NCBI GenBank assembly: GCA_964428795.1
Contig: CAYRZL010000011.1
Location: 1-44,868, forward strand
Direction of reading: 5' to 3'
Source: CAYRZL01 sp964428795
GTDB lineage: Bacteria > Bacillota > Clostridia > Lachnospirales > Lachnospiraceae
DNA: 44,868 nt
The translations under genes were made by a program, and so were the position numbers. The number at the start of each line of letters is the position of its first letter. Position 1 is the first letter of the stretch. The notes below the pieces were generated by a model that made no database searches, was not told the DNA's origin, and saw only the letters and a program-made list of their open reading frames with translations. Of this stretch, positions 1 through 8,339 are shown piece after piece.

Positions 1-49
1 AAAAATATCGTCAAATTTGAAAAAATCGTTTACGTTATAAAGAAAATGT

Positions 50-92
50 GGTATAGTTCGCCTTGGATAGTATTCCATAGTGAAACTATACC
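50..92 (+). terminator. Inverted repeat, possible terminator of an upstream gene
   Basis: GGTATAGTT (50-58) pairs perfectly with AACTATACC (84-92), and the second arm runs into a T-rich stretch. The loop is long (25 nt) and has a smaller partial palindrome inside. It probably ends transcription of a gene left of the window. No promoter can be assigned with confidence between here and 209. Confidence 0.4.
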
Positions 93-208
93 CTTTTCTT
101 TTATTTTGAAACGGAGCTTATATCCTGAGAGCAGGAATAAGACTCGCTATCCCGCCAAAAGCAATCATATTGTCGACAGGATAAATGATATCAAAAGGAG
201 GGATGCAC

Positions 209-1048
209 ATGAATATTGGATTTATAGGCGCAGGAAAAGTTGGCTTTTCGATGGGAAAGTATCTATCTGAGCGCGGTGTGAAAGTGACTGGCTATTATAG
301 CAGAAATCCACAGTCATCCATGGAAGCAGCAAATTTTACCAATACCAGACAGTACTTAAAAATGAGACATCTGGTTGAGGATAGCGATGCAATTTTTTTG
401 ACTGTACCGGACGGAGCCATTGATAATGTCTGGGAACAATTAAAAATGCTTCCGATTCAAAATAAAATTATCAGTCATTTGAGCGGCTCTGTCAGCTCAA
501 AGGTCTTTCAGGGTATTGACAGGTATCATGCATACGGTTATTCTATCCACCCGCTCTTTGCAATCAATGATAAGTACAATTCTTACAAAGAGTTATCACA
601 TGCATTTTTTACAATCGAAGGAGATGACAAATATCTGAATCAGCTATTACTGATGTTTCAGGGATTTGGAAATTCGGTAGCGGTCATTTCAGCGGAGAAC
701 AAGCTGAAATATCATGCGGCTGCAGCGGTGGTCAGCAATCTGTATATCGGACTGGCATATACAGGTGAAAAACTGCTGCGGGAATGCGGCTTTTCCCCGG
801 AAAATGCTCATCAGGCACTTGCACCGCTGATTCTGGGAAATGCAGAAAATCTGGTTGCATATGGGGCGCAGGATGCTTTGACCGGACCGATCGAGCGAAA
901 TGATGTCGAAACCGTTTCGGATCATATTGGAATTTTAGACGGACTGGAGCTGGAAATATATAAGAGCCTGTCAAAACAGGTTCTGGAAGTAGCAAAGAGC
1001 AAGCATTCCGGTCGGGACTATGAGAAGATGGAGGAGCTTTTACAATGA
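209..1048 (+). CDS. panG: Rossmann/DUF2520 oxidoreductase, probable PanG-type ketopantoate reductase
   Basis: This predicted 279-residue protein begins with a Rossmann dinucleotide-binding motif (GFIGAGKVG, residues 4-12) and ends in the helical DUF2520-type domain, with a KYHAAAAVVSN segment in the second half. Such proteins are related to 6-phosphogluconate dehydrogenase-like and ketopantoate reductases. PanG, an alternative to PanE that reduces 2-ketopantoate to pantoate with NAD(P)H, has been described in Francisella and some Firmicutes, and I recall it as belonging to this family. The gene overlaps panB by ATGA, and no panE is seen in the operon, which supports this role. The start at 209 is chosen over in-frame ATGs at 185 and 203 because AAAGGAGG (194-201) sits seven bases before it. 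The assignment is by family and context; a different NADP-dependent activity is possible. Confidence 0.72.
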   Translation: MNIGFIGAGKVGFSMGKYLSERGVKVTGYYSRNPQSSMEAANFTNTRQYLKMRHLVEDSDAIFLTVPDGAIDNVWEQLKMLPIQNKIISHLSGSVSSKVFQGIDRYHAYGYSIHPLFAINDKYNSYKELSHAFFTIEGDDKYLNQLLLMFQGFGNSVAVISAENKLKYHAAAAVVSNLYIGLAYTGEKLLRECGFSPENAHQALAPLILGNAENLVAYGAQDALTGPIERNDVETVSDHIGILDGLELEIYKSLSKQVLEVAKSKHSGRDYEKMEELLQ

Positions 1049-1869
1049 AAAATACAGTGACAACGTTACAGAAACAGAAAAAAGAGAATGATAAAATTAC
1101 GATGCTGACATGTTATGATTATTCTATGGCAAAGCTGATGGATGCGGCAGGAATCAACTGTCTGCTGATCGGTGACTCTCTGGGTCAGGTTATGCTTGGT
1201 TATGACGATACACTTCCGGTAACGATGGAGGATATGATCCACCATACTGCTGCGGTAAGCCGGGGAGCCCAAAACGCTTTTGTTATAGCGGATATGCCTT
1301 TTATGTCTTACCAGACTTCTGTATATGATGCAGTGGTAAATGCAGGACGTCTGATCAAGGAGGGACATGCACATTGTGTCAAGCTGGAAGGCGGTGCAAA
1401 GGTATGTGAGCAGATTCGTGACATCGTGGATGCATCCATTCCGGTCTGCGCTCATATCGGTCTGACCCCTCAGTCTGTCAACGCTTTTGGCGGATTTAAG
1501 GTGCAGGGAAAAAGCGTGGAAGCGGCAAAACAGATTCTGGAAGATGCAAAAGCGGTTGAAGCTGCAGGCGCATGTATGGTAGTATTGGAAGGAATTCCTG
1601 CAAAGCTGGCTGAGAAGATTACTGATACAATTAACATTCCGACCATCGGTATCGGGGCCGGTGCAGGATGTGACGGACAGGTGCTTGTATATCAGGACAT
1701 GCTGGCAATGTTTTCCGATTTCACACCAAAGTTTGTAAAACATTTTGCAAATGTAGGAGATATCATGAAGCAGGCATTTACCGATTATACAAATGAAGTA
1801 AAGGGAGGCGTATTCCCGGCGAAGGAACACACCTATGCCATTGCGGATGAAGTGATCGAACAGCTTTAA
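1045..1869 (+). CDS. panB: 3-methyl-2-oxobutanoate hydroxymethyltransferase (ketopantoate hydroxymethyltransferase)
   Basis: The 274-residue protein matches PanB over its full usual length. It transfers a hydroxymethyl group from 5,10-methylene-tetrahydrofolate to 2-oxoisovalerate, giving ketopantoate, the first committed step of pantothenate synthesis in the cytoplasm. Visible family signatures are the N-terminal TMLTCYDYSMAKLMDAAG, the GDSLGQVMLGYDDTLPVTMEDM metal/substrate region, VKLEGG near residue 112, and GIGAGAGCDGQVLVYQDML near residue 205. The product is a TIM-barrel Mg-dependent enzyme. The start codon overlaps the stop of the upstream reductase, so the two are translationally coupled; the order reductase-PanB places consecutive pathway steps side by side. 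Confidence 0.95.
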   Translation: MKNTVTTLQKQKKENDKITMLTCYDYSMAKLMDAAGINCLLIGDSLGQVMLGYDDTLPVTMEDMIHHTAAVSRGAQNAFVIADMPFMSYQTSVYDAVVNAGRLIKEGHAHCVKLEGGAKVCEQIRDIVDASIPVCAHIGLTPQSVNAFGGFKVQGKSVEAAKQILEDAKAVEAAGACMVVLEGIPAKLAEKITDTINIPTIGIGAGAGCDGQVLVYQDMLAMFSDFTPKFVKHFANVGDIMKQAFTDYTNEVKGGVFPAKEHTYAIADEVIEQL

Positions 1870-1884
1870 AGTGCTTGAGTTAAA

Positions 1885-1970
1885 GCATGTTCCGTGACAG
1901 CGGAAATAGCGGCTCGATGGAACTGGCGTTCCTTAGCCTCGCCTTATATTTCCGCTGCCCCGGAACATGC
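1885..1970. repeat. Large palindromic extragenic element between panB and panC
   Basis: GCATGTTCCG-TGA-CAGCGGAAATA (1885-1908) is matched by its reverse complement at 1947-1970; 21 of 24 positions pair. Inside lies a second hairpin, GGAAC-TGGC-GTTCC (1919-1932), flanked by GCGGCTCGA / TTAGCCTCGC that also pair imperfectly. The whole forms one long cruciform or RNA stem of about 86 bases. A partial third copy of the arm, GCAGCGGAAATATA, follows at 2003-2016. There is no T-run, so it is not a plain terminator. It resembles REP/MITE-type palindromic elements; it may also modulate panB-panC read-through. Confidence 0.7.
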
Positions 1971-2048
1971 ATGTAAGCTGTGTTAGTCATATATGCAGCT
2001 ATGCAGCGGAAATATAAAGATAATTATAAAGACAGGAGATAATAAGAC

Positions 2049-2885
2049 ATGGAAGTTGTAAGTACGATACAGGAAGTAAGAGACCGTGTGAAAGCATGGA
2101 AAAAAGAGGGCTTAAGCGTAGGCCTCGTACCTACCATGGGCTATCTGCATGAGGGACATGGCAGTCTGATCACCCGCGCAGGAGAAAATGATAAGGTAGT
2201 AGTCAGCATTTTTGTGAATCCCATGCAGTTTGGACCGAATGAGGATCTGGCTACCTATCCGAGAGATCTTGAGAAGGACAGTGCGCTGTGTGAGAAACTG
2301 GGCGCAGATCTGATCTTTCATCCGGAACCGGAAGAGATGTACAAGGAAGGATTCTGCTCTTATGTGGATATGTCCGTATTGACGGAGGAGCTTTGCGGAA
2401 AGAGTCGTCCAGTTCATTTCCGGGGCGTATGTACGGTTGTGAGCAAGCTGTTTAATATCGTACAGCCGGATCGGGCGTACTTCGGTCAGAAGGATGCACA
2501 GCAGCTTGCCATCATCAAACAGATGGTGCGCGATCTGAATATTGATGTGGAAGTTATCGGATGCCCGATCATCCGGGAGGAGGACGGTCTGGCAAAAAGC
2601 TCCAGAAACACCTATTTGTCAGCAGAAGAGCGTCAGGCAGCGTTGATCCTGTCCAAAACCATCAAGCTTGGACAGCAGATGGTGGCAGATGGAGAGACAG
2701 ATGCAAGCAAAGTTTTAAGTGCAATGATCGCCAATATCGAGACGGAGCCTCTTGCAAAAATCGATTATGTAAAAGCGGTAGACGGTATCACCATGCAGCC
2801 GGTAGATGTAATCTCTGCCCCCTGTCTGGTAGCAATGGCAGTTTTCATCGGAAAGACCAGGTTAATTGATAACTTTATCGTATAA
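2049..2885 (+). CDS. panC: Pantothenate synthetase (pantoate--beta-alanine ligase)
   Basis: The 278-residue protein is a full-length PanC. It activates pantoate with ATP and joins it to beta-alanine to form pantothenate. The nucleotidyltransferase fold is shown by PTMGYLHEGH (residues 29-38, the HIGH-like motif), SIFVNPMQFGPNEDLATYPR, FRGVCTVVSKLFNIVQPDRAYFG-type sequence (split here across 125-146) and the KMSKS-like DGLAKSSRN near residue 178. An AGGAGA ribosome site lies 13 bases before the ATG. It sits between PanB, which supplies the pantoate branch, and PanD, which supplies beta-alanine. Confidence 0.95.
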   Translation: MEVVSTIQEVRDRVKAWKKEGLSVGLVPTMGYLHEGHGSLITRAGENDKVVVSIFVNPMQFGPNEDLATYPRDLEKDSALCEKLGADLIFHPEPEEMYKEGFCSYVDMSVLTEELCGKSRPVHFRGVCTVVSKLFNIVQPDRAYFGQKDAQQLAIIKQMVRDLNIDVEVIGCPIIREEDGLAKSSRNTYLSAEERQAALILSKTIKLGQQMVADGETDASKVLSAMIANIETEPLAKIDYVKAVDGITMQPVDVISAPCLVAMAVFIGKTRLIDNFIV

Positions 2886-2892
2886 GCGACGA

Positions 2893-3288
2893 ACGCAATT
2901 TCTGAAAAGATGATGTGTTTCTGCTTGCAGAAAAAACAGCATCTTGAAGAAATTATGTGAGTGCAACGAACAGCGAAAAAGCGGAGCTTTTGAGCTTGGC
3001 GTGAGGAGCGAAGATGGACGCAATTTCTGAAAAGATGATGTGTTTCTGCTTGCAGAAAAAACAGCATCTTGANNNNNNNNNNNNNNNNNNNNNNNNNNNN
3101 NNNNNNNNNNNNNNNNNNNNNNNNNNNNNNNNNNNNNNNNNNNNNNNNNNNNNNNNNNNNNNNNNNNNNNNNACGCAATTTCTGAAAAGATGATGTGTTT
3201 CTGCTTGCAGAAAAAACAGCATCTTGAAGAAATTATGTGAGTGCAACGAACAGCGAAAAAGCGGAGCTTTTGAGCTTGGCGTGAGGAG
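2893..3288 (+). repeat. 125-bp tandem repeat array upstream of panD, interrupted by a gap
   Basis: A unit of 125 bases starts at 2893 and again at 3018; a third copy starts at 3173 just after the N run. Copies 1 and 3 are identical over 116 bases (2893-3008 and 3173-3288), and copy 2 is identical to them as far as 3072, where the gap begins. Each unit can form a stem in which AAGATG...TTTCTGC pairs with GCAGAAA...CATCTT (2907-2945 in copy 1) and a second AAAAGC/GCTTTT stem. The unit ends in GTGAGGAG, which in the last copy is the ribosome binding site of panD, so the array appears to have grown by duplicating the panD 5' region. Copy number is unknown because of the gap. There are no unique spacers, so it is not a CRISPR array. 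Confidence 0.9.
3073..3172. other. Assembly gap (100 N)
   Basis: Exactly 100 N lie inside the second copy of the tandem repeat. The round number suggests a placeholder gap, so the true distance and repeat number are unknown. Confidence 0.98.
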
Positions 3289-3295
3289 GCATATT

Positions 3296-3685
3296 ATGAC
3301 AATTCAAATGTTAAAAAGTAAAATACACCGTGCCACCGTAACCCAGGCAGCCCTGGATTATGTGGGCAGTATTACGGTGGATGAAGAACTTCTTGAGGCT
3401 TCCGGTATTCTGGAGTATGAAAAGGTTCAGGTAGTAGACATAAACAATGGAAACCGTTTTGAAACATACACCATAGCCGGAGAGCGGGGCAGCGGAGTCA
3501 TCTGTCTGAACGGTGCCGCAGCCCGCTGCGTATCTGTAAAAGACAAGATCATCATTATGGCTTATGCAGATATGGAACCGGAAGAGGCGCAGACCCACAA
3601 ACCCAAGGTCGTGTTTGTGGATGAGGCAAACGGTATCCGTCGTGTTACGAATTATGAGAAGCATGGTCAGCTTTTTGATCTGTAA
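3296..3685 (+). CDS. panD: Aspartate 1-decarboxylase (pyruvoyl-dependent)
   Basis: The 129-residue product matches PanD in length and sequence. It decarboxylates L-aspartate to beta-alanine, the second substrate of PanC. The proenzyme cleaves itself between Gly24 and Ser25 (visible as YVGSITVDE) to generate the N-terminal pyruvoyl group; Lys9, His11 and Tyr22 of the usual active site and the RGSGVICLNGAAAR loop near residues 54-72 are present. The reading frame is open upstream into the repeat, but the start at 3296 is chosen because GAGGAGG lies seven or eight bases before it and the family begins with this M-x-x-x-M-L-K-S-K-I-H-R sequence. Confidence 0.95.
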   Translation: MTIQMLKSKIHRATVTQAALDYVGSITVDEELLEASGILEYEKVQVVDINNGNRFETYTIAGERGSGVICLNGAAARCVSVKDKIIIMAYADMEPEEAQTHKPKVVFVDEANGIRRVTNYEKHGQLFDL

Positions 3686-3700
3686 AATAGGAGAATGTAA

Positions 3701-4900
3701 ATGCTAAAAGGAAAAACCATTGTGCTGGGTGTAACAGGCAGTATTGCGGCGTATAAAATTGCAAATCTTGCAAGTATGCTGGTGAAACTCCATGCGGACG
3801 TACACGTGATCATGACGAAAAATGCCACACAGTTTATCACCCCGGTTACATTTGAAACATTGACAAATAATCGCTGTCAGGTGGATACTTTTGACCGGAA
3901 TTTTGAGTTTCATGTTACCCATGTGTCCCTGGCACAGAAGGCGGATGTGATGATGATCGCACCAGCATCTGCAAATGTGATCGCAAAATTAGCCCAGGGA
4001 ATTGCTGATGATATGCTCACAACAGTTGCATTAGCTTGCAAAGCGCCTATGATCATTTCTCCTGCCATGAATACAAACATGTATGAAAATCCAATCGTGC
4101 AGGATAACATTGAGATTCTGAAAAAATACGGAAAAAAAGTCATTGAACCGGCAAGCGGTATGCTGGCATGCAGAGCGGTGGGCAAAGGAAAGATGCCGGA
4201 TCCGGAAGTTTTATTGCAGCATATTTTATATGCTGTTCATGAAAAGGATCTGCTGGGTAAAAAGATCCTTATCAGTGCAGGGCCTACCAGAGAGCCAATC
4301 GATCCGGTTCGGTTTATCAGCAATCATTCAACCGGAAAGATGGGCTATGCACTGGCAAAGGATGCGGTAATGCGCGGCGCAGATGTTACCCTTGTGACGG
4401 GACCATGCAGTATCGATGCGCCAATGTTTTTAAAAGAAATCGTATCGGTAACATCTGCTCAGGAAATGCATGATGCGGTGTTGGAGACTGCAAAACAGCA
4501 GGATGTGATCATTATGACCGCTGCGGTTGCAGACTATCGTCCGGCACAGGTCAGCGATGAAAAAGTAAAGAAAAAAGATGCAGATCTTTCGATTGCACTG
4601 GTTCGCACAAAGGATATTTTATCAGAGCTTGGCGAGAACCGTACAGAAGGTCAGATATTGATTGGTTTTTCTATGGAAACCCAGAATATGCTGGAAAATT
4701 CCAGAGCAAAGCTTGCGAAAAAGCATGTAGATATGATCGTTGCAAATAATCTGAAAGTTGCAGGGGCAGGCTTTGGAACAGACACCAATATTATTACCAT
4801 GATCACAGCGCATGATGAGGTGGAGTTGCCTATCATGAGCAAAGAGGAAGCGGCGGATGAGATTTTAAACCGGGTTGCAGCAATGACAAAGTATGTTTAG
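3701..4900 (+). CDS. coaBC: Bifunctional phosphopantothenoylcysteine decarboxylase / phosphopantothenate--cysteine ligase
   Basis: The 399-residue protein carries both CoA-synthesis domains. The N-terminal CoaC flavoprotein (about 1-180) shows GVTGSIAAYK, the H75-containing FEFHVTHVSLAQKADVM region, PAMNTNMYENP and the substrate-cap cysteine in GMLACRAVGKGKM. The C-terminal CoaB domain (about 185-399) shows ISAGPTREPIDPVRFISNHSTGKMGYALA split over residues 191-220, AAVADYRP and the KKKD lysine region. Together they add cysteine to 4'-phosphopantothenate and decarboxylate the product to 4'-phosphopantetheine. It follows panD by 15 bases with an AGGAGA site and is the last gene of the operon. 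Confidence 0.95.
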   Translation: MLKGKTIVLGVTGSIAAYKIANLASMLVKLHADVHVIMTKNATQFITPVTFETLTNNRCQVDTFDRNFEFHVTHVSLAQKADVMMIAPASANVIAKLAQGIADDMLTTVALACKAPMIISPAMNTNMYENPIVQDNIEILKKYGKKVIEPASGMLACRAVGKGKMPDPEVLLQHILYAVHEKDLLGKKILISAGPTREPIDPVRFISNHSTGKMGYALAKDAVMRGADVTLVTGPCSIDAPMFLKEIVSVTSAQEMHDAVLETAKQQDVIIMTAAVADYRPAQVSDEKVKKKDADLSIALVRTKDILSELGENRTEGQILIGFSMETQNMLENSRAKLAKKHVDMIVANNLKVAGAGFGTDTNIITMITAHDEVELPIMSKEEAADEILNRVAAMTKYV

Positions 4901-4905
4901 CAACA

Positions 4906-4948
4906 AAAAGCCGGAATTACAGACAAAAACGTTTGTATTCTGGCTTTT
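4906..4948 (+). terminator. Terminator after coaBC
   Basis: AAAAGCCGGAAT (4906-4917) pairs with ATTCTGGCTTTT (4937-4948) with one G/T wobble; additional CAAA/TTTG pairs extend inside. The descending arm ends in TTTT. This would close the pantothenate/CoA operon. Confidence 0.75.
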
Positions 4949-5053
4949 CCTATGCTATGATTATATGGAATATGATTTTTGGGGACGGTATTTCATTTTG
5001 CAATTTTGAATCACCAGTCCTGCATTTTATAAAAAGATAGGAGGCTTGTCCAG

Positions 5054-6313
5054 ATGGGGATGACAATGACACAGAAAATACTTGCGGCTCATGCGGGACT
5101 TGACAGCGTGTGTGCCGGACAGCTTATTGAGGCGGATCTCGATCTTGTGCTTGGAAATGATATCACCTCTCCGGTAGCAATTCATGAAATTGAAAAAATG
5201 AAGGTGGACGGAGTATTTCACAAAGATAAAATTGCTTTGGTAATGGATCATTTTGCACCGAATAAAGATATTAAATCCGCAGAGCACTGTAAATGCGTAC
5301 GCGATTTTGCCTGCAAACACGAGATTACAAATTTCTTTGATGTAGGTAAAATGGGAATTGAACATGCACTGCTCCCGGAACAGGGACTGACCGTGGCAGG
5401 AGATGCCATTATCGGTGCAGATTCCCACACCTGTACATATGGCGCCCTGGGCGCATTTTCCACCGGTGTCGGCAGTACGGACATGGCTGCGGGTATGGCT
5501 ACCGGAAAAGCATGGTTTAAGGTACCCTCCGCAATCAAAGTGGTTCTTACCGGAAAACCGTCAAAATGGATCAGCGGAAAGGACGTGATCCTTCACCTTA
5601 TCGGTATGATCGGTGTAGACGGAGCGCTGTACCGTTCTCTCGAGTTTACAGGCGACGGTATCCGGTACCTTGGCATGGATGATCGTTTCACGATTGCAAA
5701 TATGGCGATTGAGGCTGGTGCGAAAAACGGAATTTTCCCGGTAGATGATATCGCAAAAGCTTATATGGACGCTCATTCCAGACGTGAGTATAAAGTATAT
5801 GAGGCAGATGAGGATGCGGAATACGATGAGACAGTTACCATTGATCTGTCTGCATTAAAGTCAACGGTTGCATTCCCACATCTTCCGGAAAATACAAGAA
5901 CCATCGATCAGGTAGGCGATATCGCCATTGATCAGGTTGTCATCGGTTCCTGCACAAACGGACATATCGAGGATCTTCGTGTTGCGGCTGAAATCATGGA
6001 AGGAAAAAAAGTGGCAGACAATGTGCGCTGTATCATCATTCCTGCTACGCAGACCATTTATCTTGAGGCAATGGAAAAAGGATATTTGAGAACCTTTATT
6101 GAATGCGGCGCTATCGTAAGTACACCTACCTGCGGTCCATGTCTTGGAGGACATATGGGTGTTCTGACCGCCGGTGAGCGCTGCGTATCTACCACAAACC
6201 GCAACTTTGTAGGTCGTATGGGACATGTGGAATCTGAGGTTTATCTGGCAAGCCCGGCAGTAGCCGCAGCCAGTGCTGTAGCAGGAAAAATCGCAGGTCC
6301 GGAAAGCTTATAG
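5054..6313 (+). CDS. leuC: 3-isopropylmalate dehydratase, large subunit (aconitase family)
   Basis: The 419-residue protein belongs to the short LeuC/homoaconitase branch (about 420 residues, compared with about 466 for the E. coli type). With LeuD it isomerises 2-isopropylmalate to 3-isopropylmalate using a [4Fe-4S] cluster. Cluster ligands are visible in VIGSCTNG and in TPTCGPCLGGHMG; the GADSHTCTYGALGAFSTGVG substrate region is typical. The ATG at 5054 has AGGAGG nine or ten bases upstream; later in-frame ATGs at 5060 and 5066 are less well spaced. It is followed 11 bases later by leuD. No leuA or leuB is in the window, so the leucine role is by family; methylmalate or homoaconitate-type substrates cannot be excluded. 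Confidence 0.88.
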   Translation: MGMTMTQKILAAHAGLDSVCAGQLIEADLDLVLGNDITSPVAIHEIEKMKVDGVFHKDKIALVMDHFAPNKDIKSAEHCKCVRDFACKHEITNFFDVGKMGIEHALLPEQGLTVAGDAIIGADSHTCTYGALGAFSTGVGSTDMAAGMATGKAWFKVPSAIKVVLTGKPSKWISGKDVILHLIGMIGVDGALYRSLEFTGDGIRYLGMDDRFTIANMAIEAGAKNGIFPVDDIAKAYMDAHSRREYKVYEADEDAEYDETVTIDLSALKSTVAFPHLPENTRTIDQVGDIAIDQVVIGSCTNGHIEDLRVAAEIMEGKKVADNVRCIIIPATQTIYLEAMEKGYLRTFIECGAIVSTPTCGPCLGGHMGVLTAGERCVSTTNRNFVGRMGHVESEVYLASPAVAAASAVAGKIAGPESL

Positions 6314-6324
6314 GAGGTGTACAT

Positions 6325-6813
6325 ATGAAAGCAGCATGTGGAAGAGTATTTAAATATGGAGACAATGTGGATACTGACGTTATCATTCCGGCTCGTTACC
6401 TGAATTCTTCAGATCCGAAGGAACTGGCATCCCATTGTATGGAAGATATTGACAAAGATTTTATAAATAATGTTCAGACCGGAGATATCATTGTGGCTGA
6501 GAAAAATTTTGGCTGCGGTTCCTCCAGAGAACATGCACCGTTGGCTATTAAATCAGCCGGGGTATCCTGCGTGATCGCAGAAACCTTTGCGCGAATTTTT
6601 TATCGCAATTCCATCAACATCGGACTTCCGATCATTGAATGCGCAGAGGCTTCCAAAGGGATTCAGGCAGGTGATGAGGTGGAAGTAGATTTCGATTCCG
6701 GCATCATCACGAACAAGACAAAAGGCGAGACCTATCAGGGTCAGGCATTTCCGCCTTTCATGCAGAAGATCATTGACTGTGAAGGTCTTGTAAATTATAT
6801 CAACCAAAAGTAA
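6325..6813 (+). CDS. leuD: 3-isopropylmalate dehydratase, small subunit
   Basis: The 162-residue protein is the swivel subunit that partners the upstream large subunit. It shows GDNVDTDVIIPARYL near residues 13-27, and the family signature NFGCGSSREHAPLAIKSAG (about 61-79) that binds substrate carboxylates, followed by FARIFYRNSINIGLPI. Its length matches the short LeuD type paired with the 420-residue LeuC. A strong AGGAGG lies before the ATG and the gene is 11 bases from leuC, so the two are co-transcribed and probably made in equal amounts. Confidence 0.9.
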   Translation: MKAACGRVFKYGDNVDTDVIIPARYLNSSDPKELASHCMEDIDKDFINNVQTGDIIVAEKNFGCGSSREHAPLAIKSAGVSCVIAETFARIFYRNSINIGLPIIECAEASKGIQAGDEVEVDFDSGIITNKTKGETYQGQAFPPFMQKIIDCEGLVNYINQK

Positions 6814-6850
6814 CTGTGGGATAAATCCCTGAAAAAAGGAGTAGACTAGA

Positions 6851-8338
6851 ATGAGTATTTTATATACAAATACAAGAGATTCCAGTGAGAAGGTAACTGC
6901 TTCCCAGGCAATTTTAAATGGTCTTGCAGGAGGCAGCGGACTTTATGTGCCTACGGAAATCCCGGTTTTGGACGTACCGATGGATAAGCTGGCAAAAATG
7001 TCCTATCAGGAAACTGCATATGAGGTTATGAGCAGAATGCTCACAGACTTCACAGAGGAAGAGCTGAAATACTGTATCGAGCATGCCTATGACAAAAAAT
7101 TTGATATGGAAACCATCGCTCCTCTTGTGCAGGCAGACGGCGCATATTATCTGGAGCTGTTTCACGGTTCCACCATCGCATTCAAGGATATGGCGCTTTC
7201 CATTCTGCCATATCTGCTGACCACAGCAGCTAAGAAGAACAATGTAAAAAATGATATTGTCATTCTGACTGCGACCTCCGGTGATACCGGTAAAGCGGCT
7301 TTGGCAGGATTTGCGGATGTGCCGGGTACAAAGATCATCGTATTTTATCCGAAGCATGGTGTCAGCCCGATCCAGGAGAAGCAGATGGTGACCCAGAGGG
7401 GAGAAAATACCTTTGTGGTTGGTATCAACGGAAACTTTGATCAGGCACAGACCGGTGTAAAAAAAATGTTTTCGGATGCTGAGCTTGCAAAGGAGCTGGA
7501 TGCTGCGGGATATCAGTTTTCTTCCGCAAATTCCATCAATATCGGTCGTCTTGTTCCTCAGATCGTATATTATGTGTATGCGTATGCAAAACTGTACGAG
7601 AATGGCGCCATTGGTGCAGGTGAGAAGATCAATGTGGTAGTTCCTACCGGAAACTTTGGAAATATCCTTGCTGCATTCTATGCAAAGAATATGGGACTGC
7701 CTATCGATAAACTGATCTGCGCATCCAATGAGAATAAAGTATTGTATGATTTCTTCCAGACAGGTGTGTATGATAAGAACCGGGAATTTGTTCTTACCTC
7801 CACTCCGTCTATGGATATTCTCATTTCCAGCAATTTGGAGCGGCTGATCTACCGTATTGCCGGAAATGATGCAGAGAAGAATGCGCAGATGATGCGTGAA
7901 TTAAATGAGACAGGTAAATATGCCATCACCCCACAGATGAGAGAGCAGCTTGCTGATTTCTATGGAAATTATACCAGTGAGGCGGAAACCGCAGACGTGA
8001 TCCGTGAGATCTATGAGAAATGCGGATATGTACTGGATACTCACACTGCGGTCGCAGCCAAGGTATATAAAAAATATGCGGCACAGACCGGGGATACGAA
8101 AAAAGCGGTGATTGCTTCCACAGCCAGCCCGTTCAAATTTACCAGAAGCGTCATGGAAGCCATTGATCCGAAATACAGTGAGATGACGGATTTTGAGCTG
8201 GTGGATGAACTTTCTGCACTTGCAAAGGTGGAGGTTCCGCAGGCAATCGAGGATATCCGTATAGCTCCGGTGCTGCATGATACCGTGTGTGAGGTGGAGG
8301 ACATGGAGAAAACTGTGAAAGGATTTCTGGGCATTTAG
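6851..8338 (+). CDS. thrC: Threonine synthase
   Basis: The 495-residue product is a long-form (bacterial/fungal type) PLP-dependent threonine synthase, which converts O-phospho-L-homoserine to threonine. The N-terminal cap (SILYTNTRDSSEKVTASQAI) is typical; the PLP lysine lies in FHGSTIAFKDMALS (near residue 113), and the phosphate-binding loop in TATSGDTGKAA (about 140). NIGRLVPQIVYYVYAY and VPTGNFGNILAAFYAK follow as in the family. It lies 37 bases after leuD with its own AAGGAG site and one base before deoC. Confidence 0.95.
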   Translation: MSILYTNTRDSSEKVTASQAILNGLAGGSGLYVPTEIPVLDVPMDKLAKMSYQETAYEVMSRMLTDFTEEELKYCIEHAYDKKFDMETIAPLVQADGAYYLELFHGSTIAFKDMALSILPYLLTTAAKKNNVKNDIVILTATSGDTGKAALAGFADVPGTKIIVFYPKHGVSPIQEKQMVTQRGENTFVVGINGNFDQAQTGVKKMFSDAELAKELDAAGYQFSSANSINIGRLVPQIVYYVYAYAKLYENGAIGAGEKINVVVPTGNFGNILAAFYAKNMGLPIDKLICASNENKVLYDFFQTGVYDKNREFVLTSTPSMDILISSNLERLIYRIAGNDAEKNAQMMRELNETGKYAITPQMREQLADFYGNYTSEAETADVIREIYEKCGYVLDTHTAVAAKVYKKYAAQTGDTKKAVIASTASPFKFTRSVMEAIDPKYSEMTDFELVDELSALAKVEVPQAIEDIRIAPVLHDTVCEVEDMEKTVKGFLGI

Positions 8339-8339
8339 T

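Noticed and set aside
2765..3246. Minus-strand frames across the tandem repeat and gap
   Set aside because: They read through the N run and arise only because the repeat length keeps frames open; no ribosome site or domain.
2893..3288. CRISPR array
   Set aside because: The unit is 125 bases and contiguous, with no unique spacers of 30-40 bases and no cas gene.
3224..3295. N-terminal extension of panD into the repeat
   Set aside because: The family starts at 3296 with a ribosome site directly before it; the extension is repeat sequence.
5000..5040. Promoter for leuC (TTGAAT and TATAAA at 5028-5033)
   Set aside because: The -10 box would place the start of transcription on top of the ribosome site at 5039-5044, so it is unlikely to be the working promoter.
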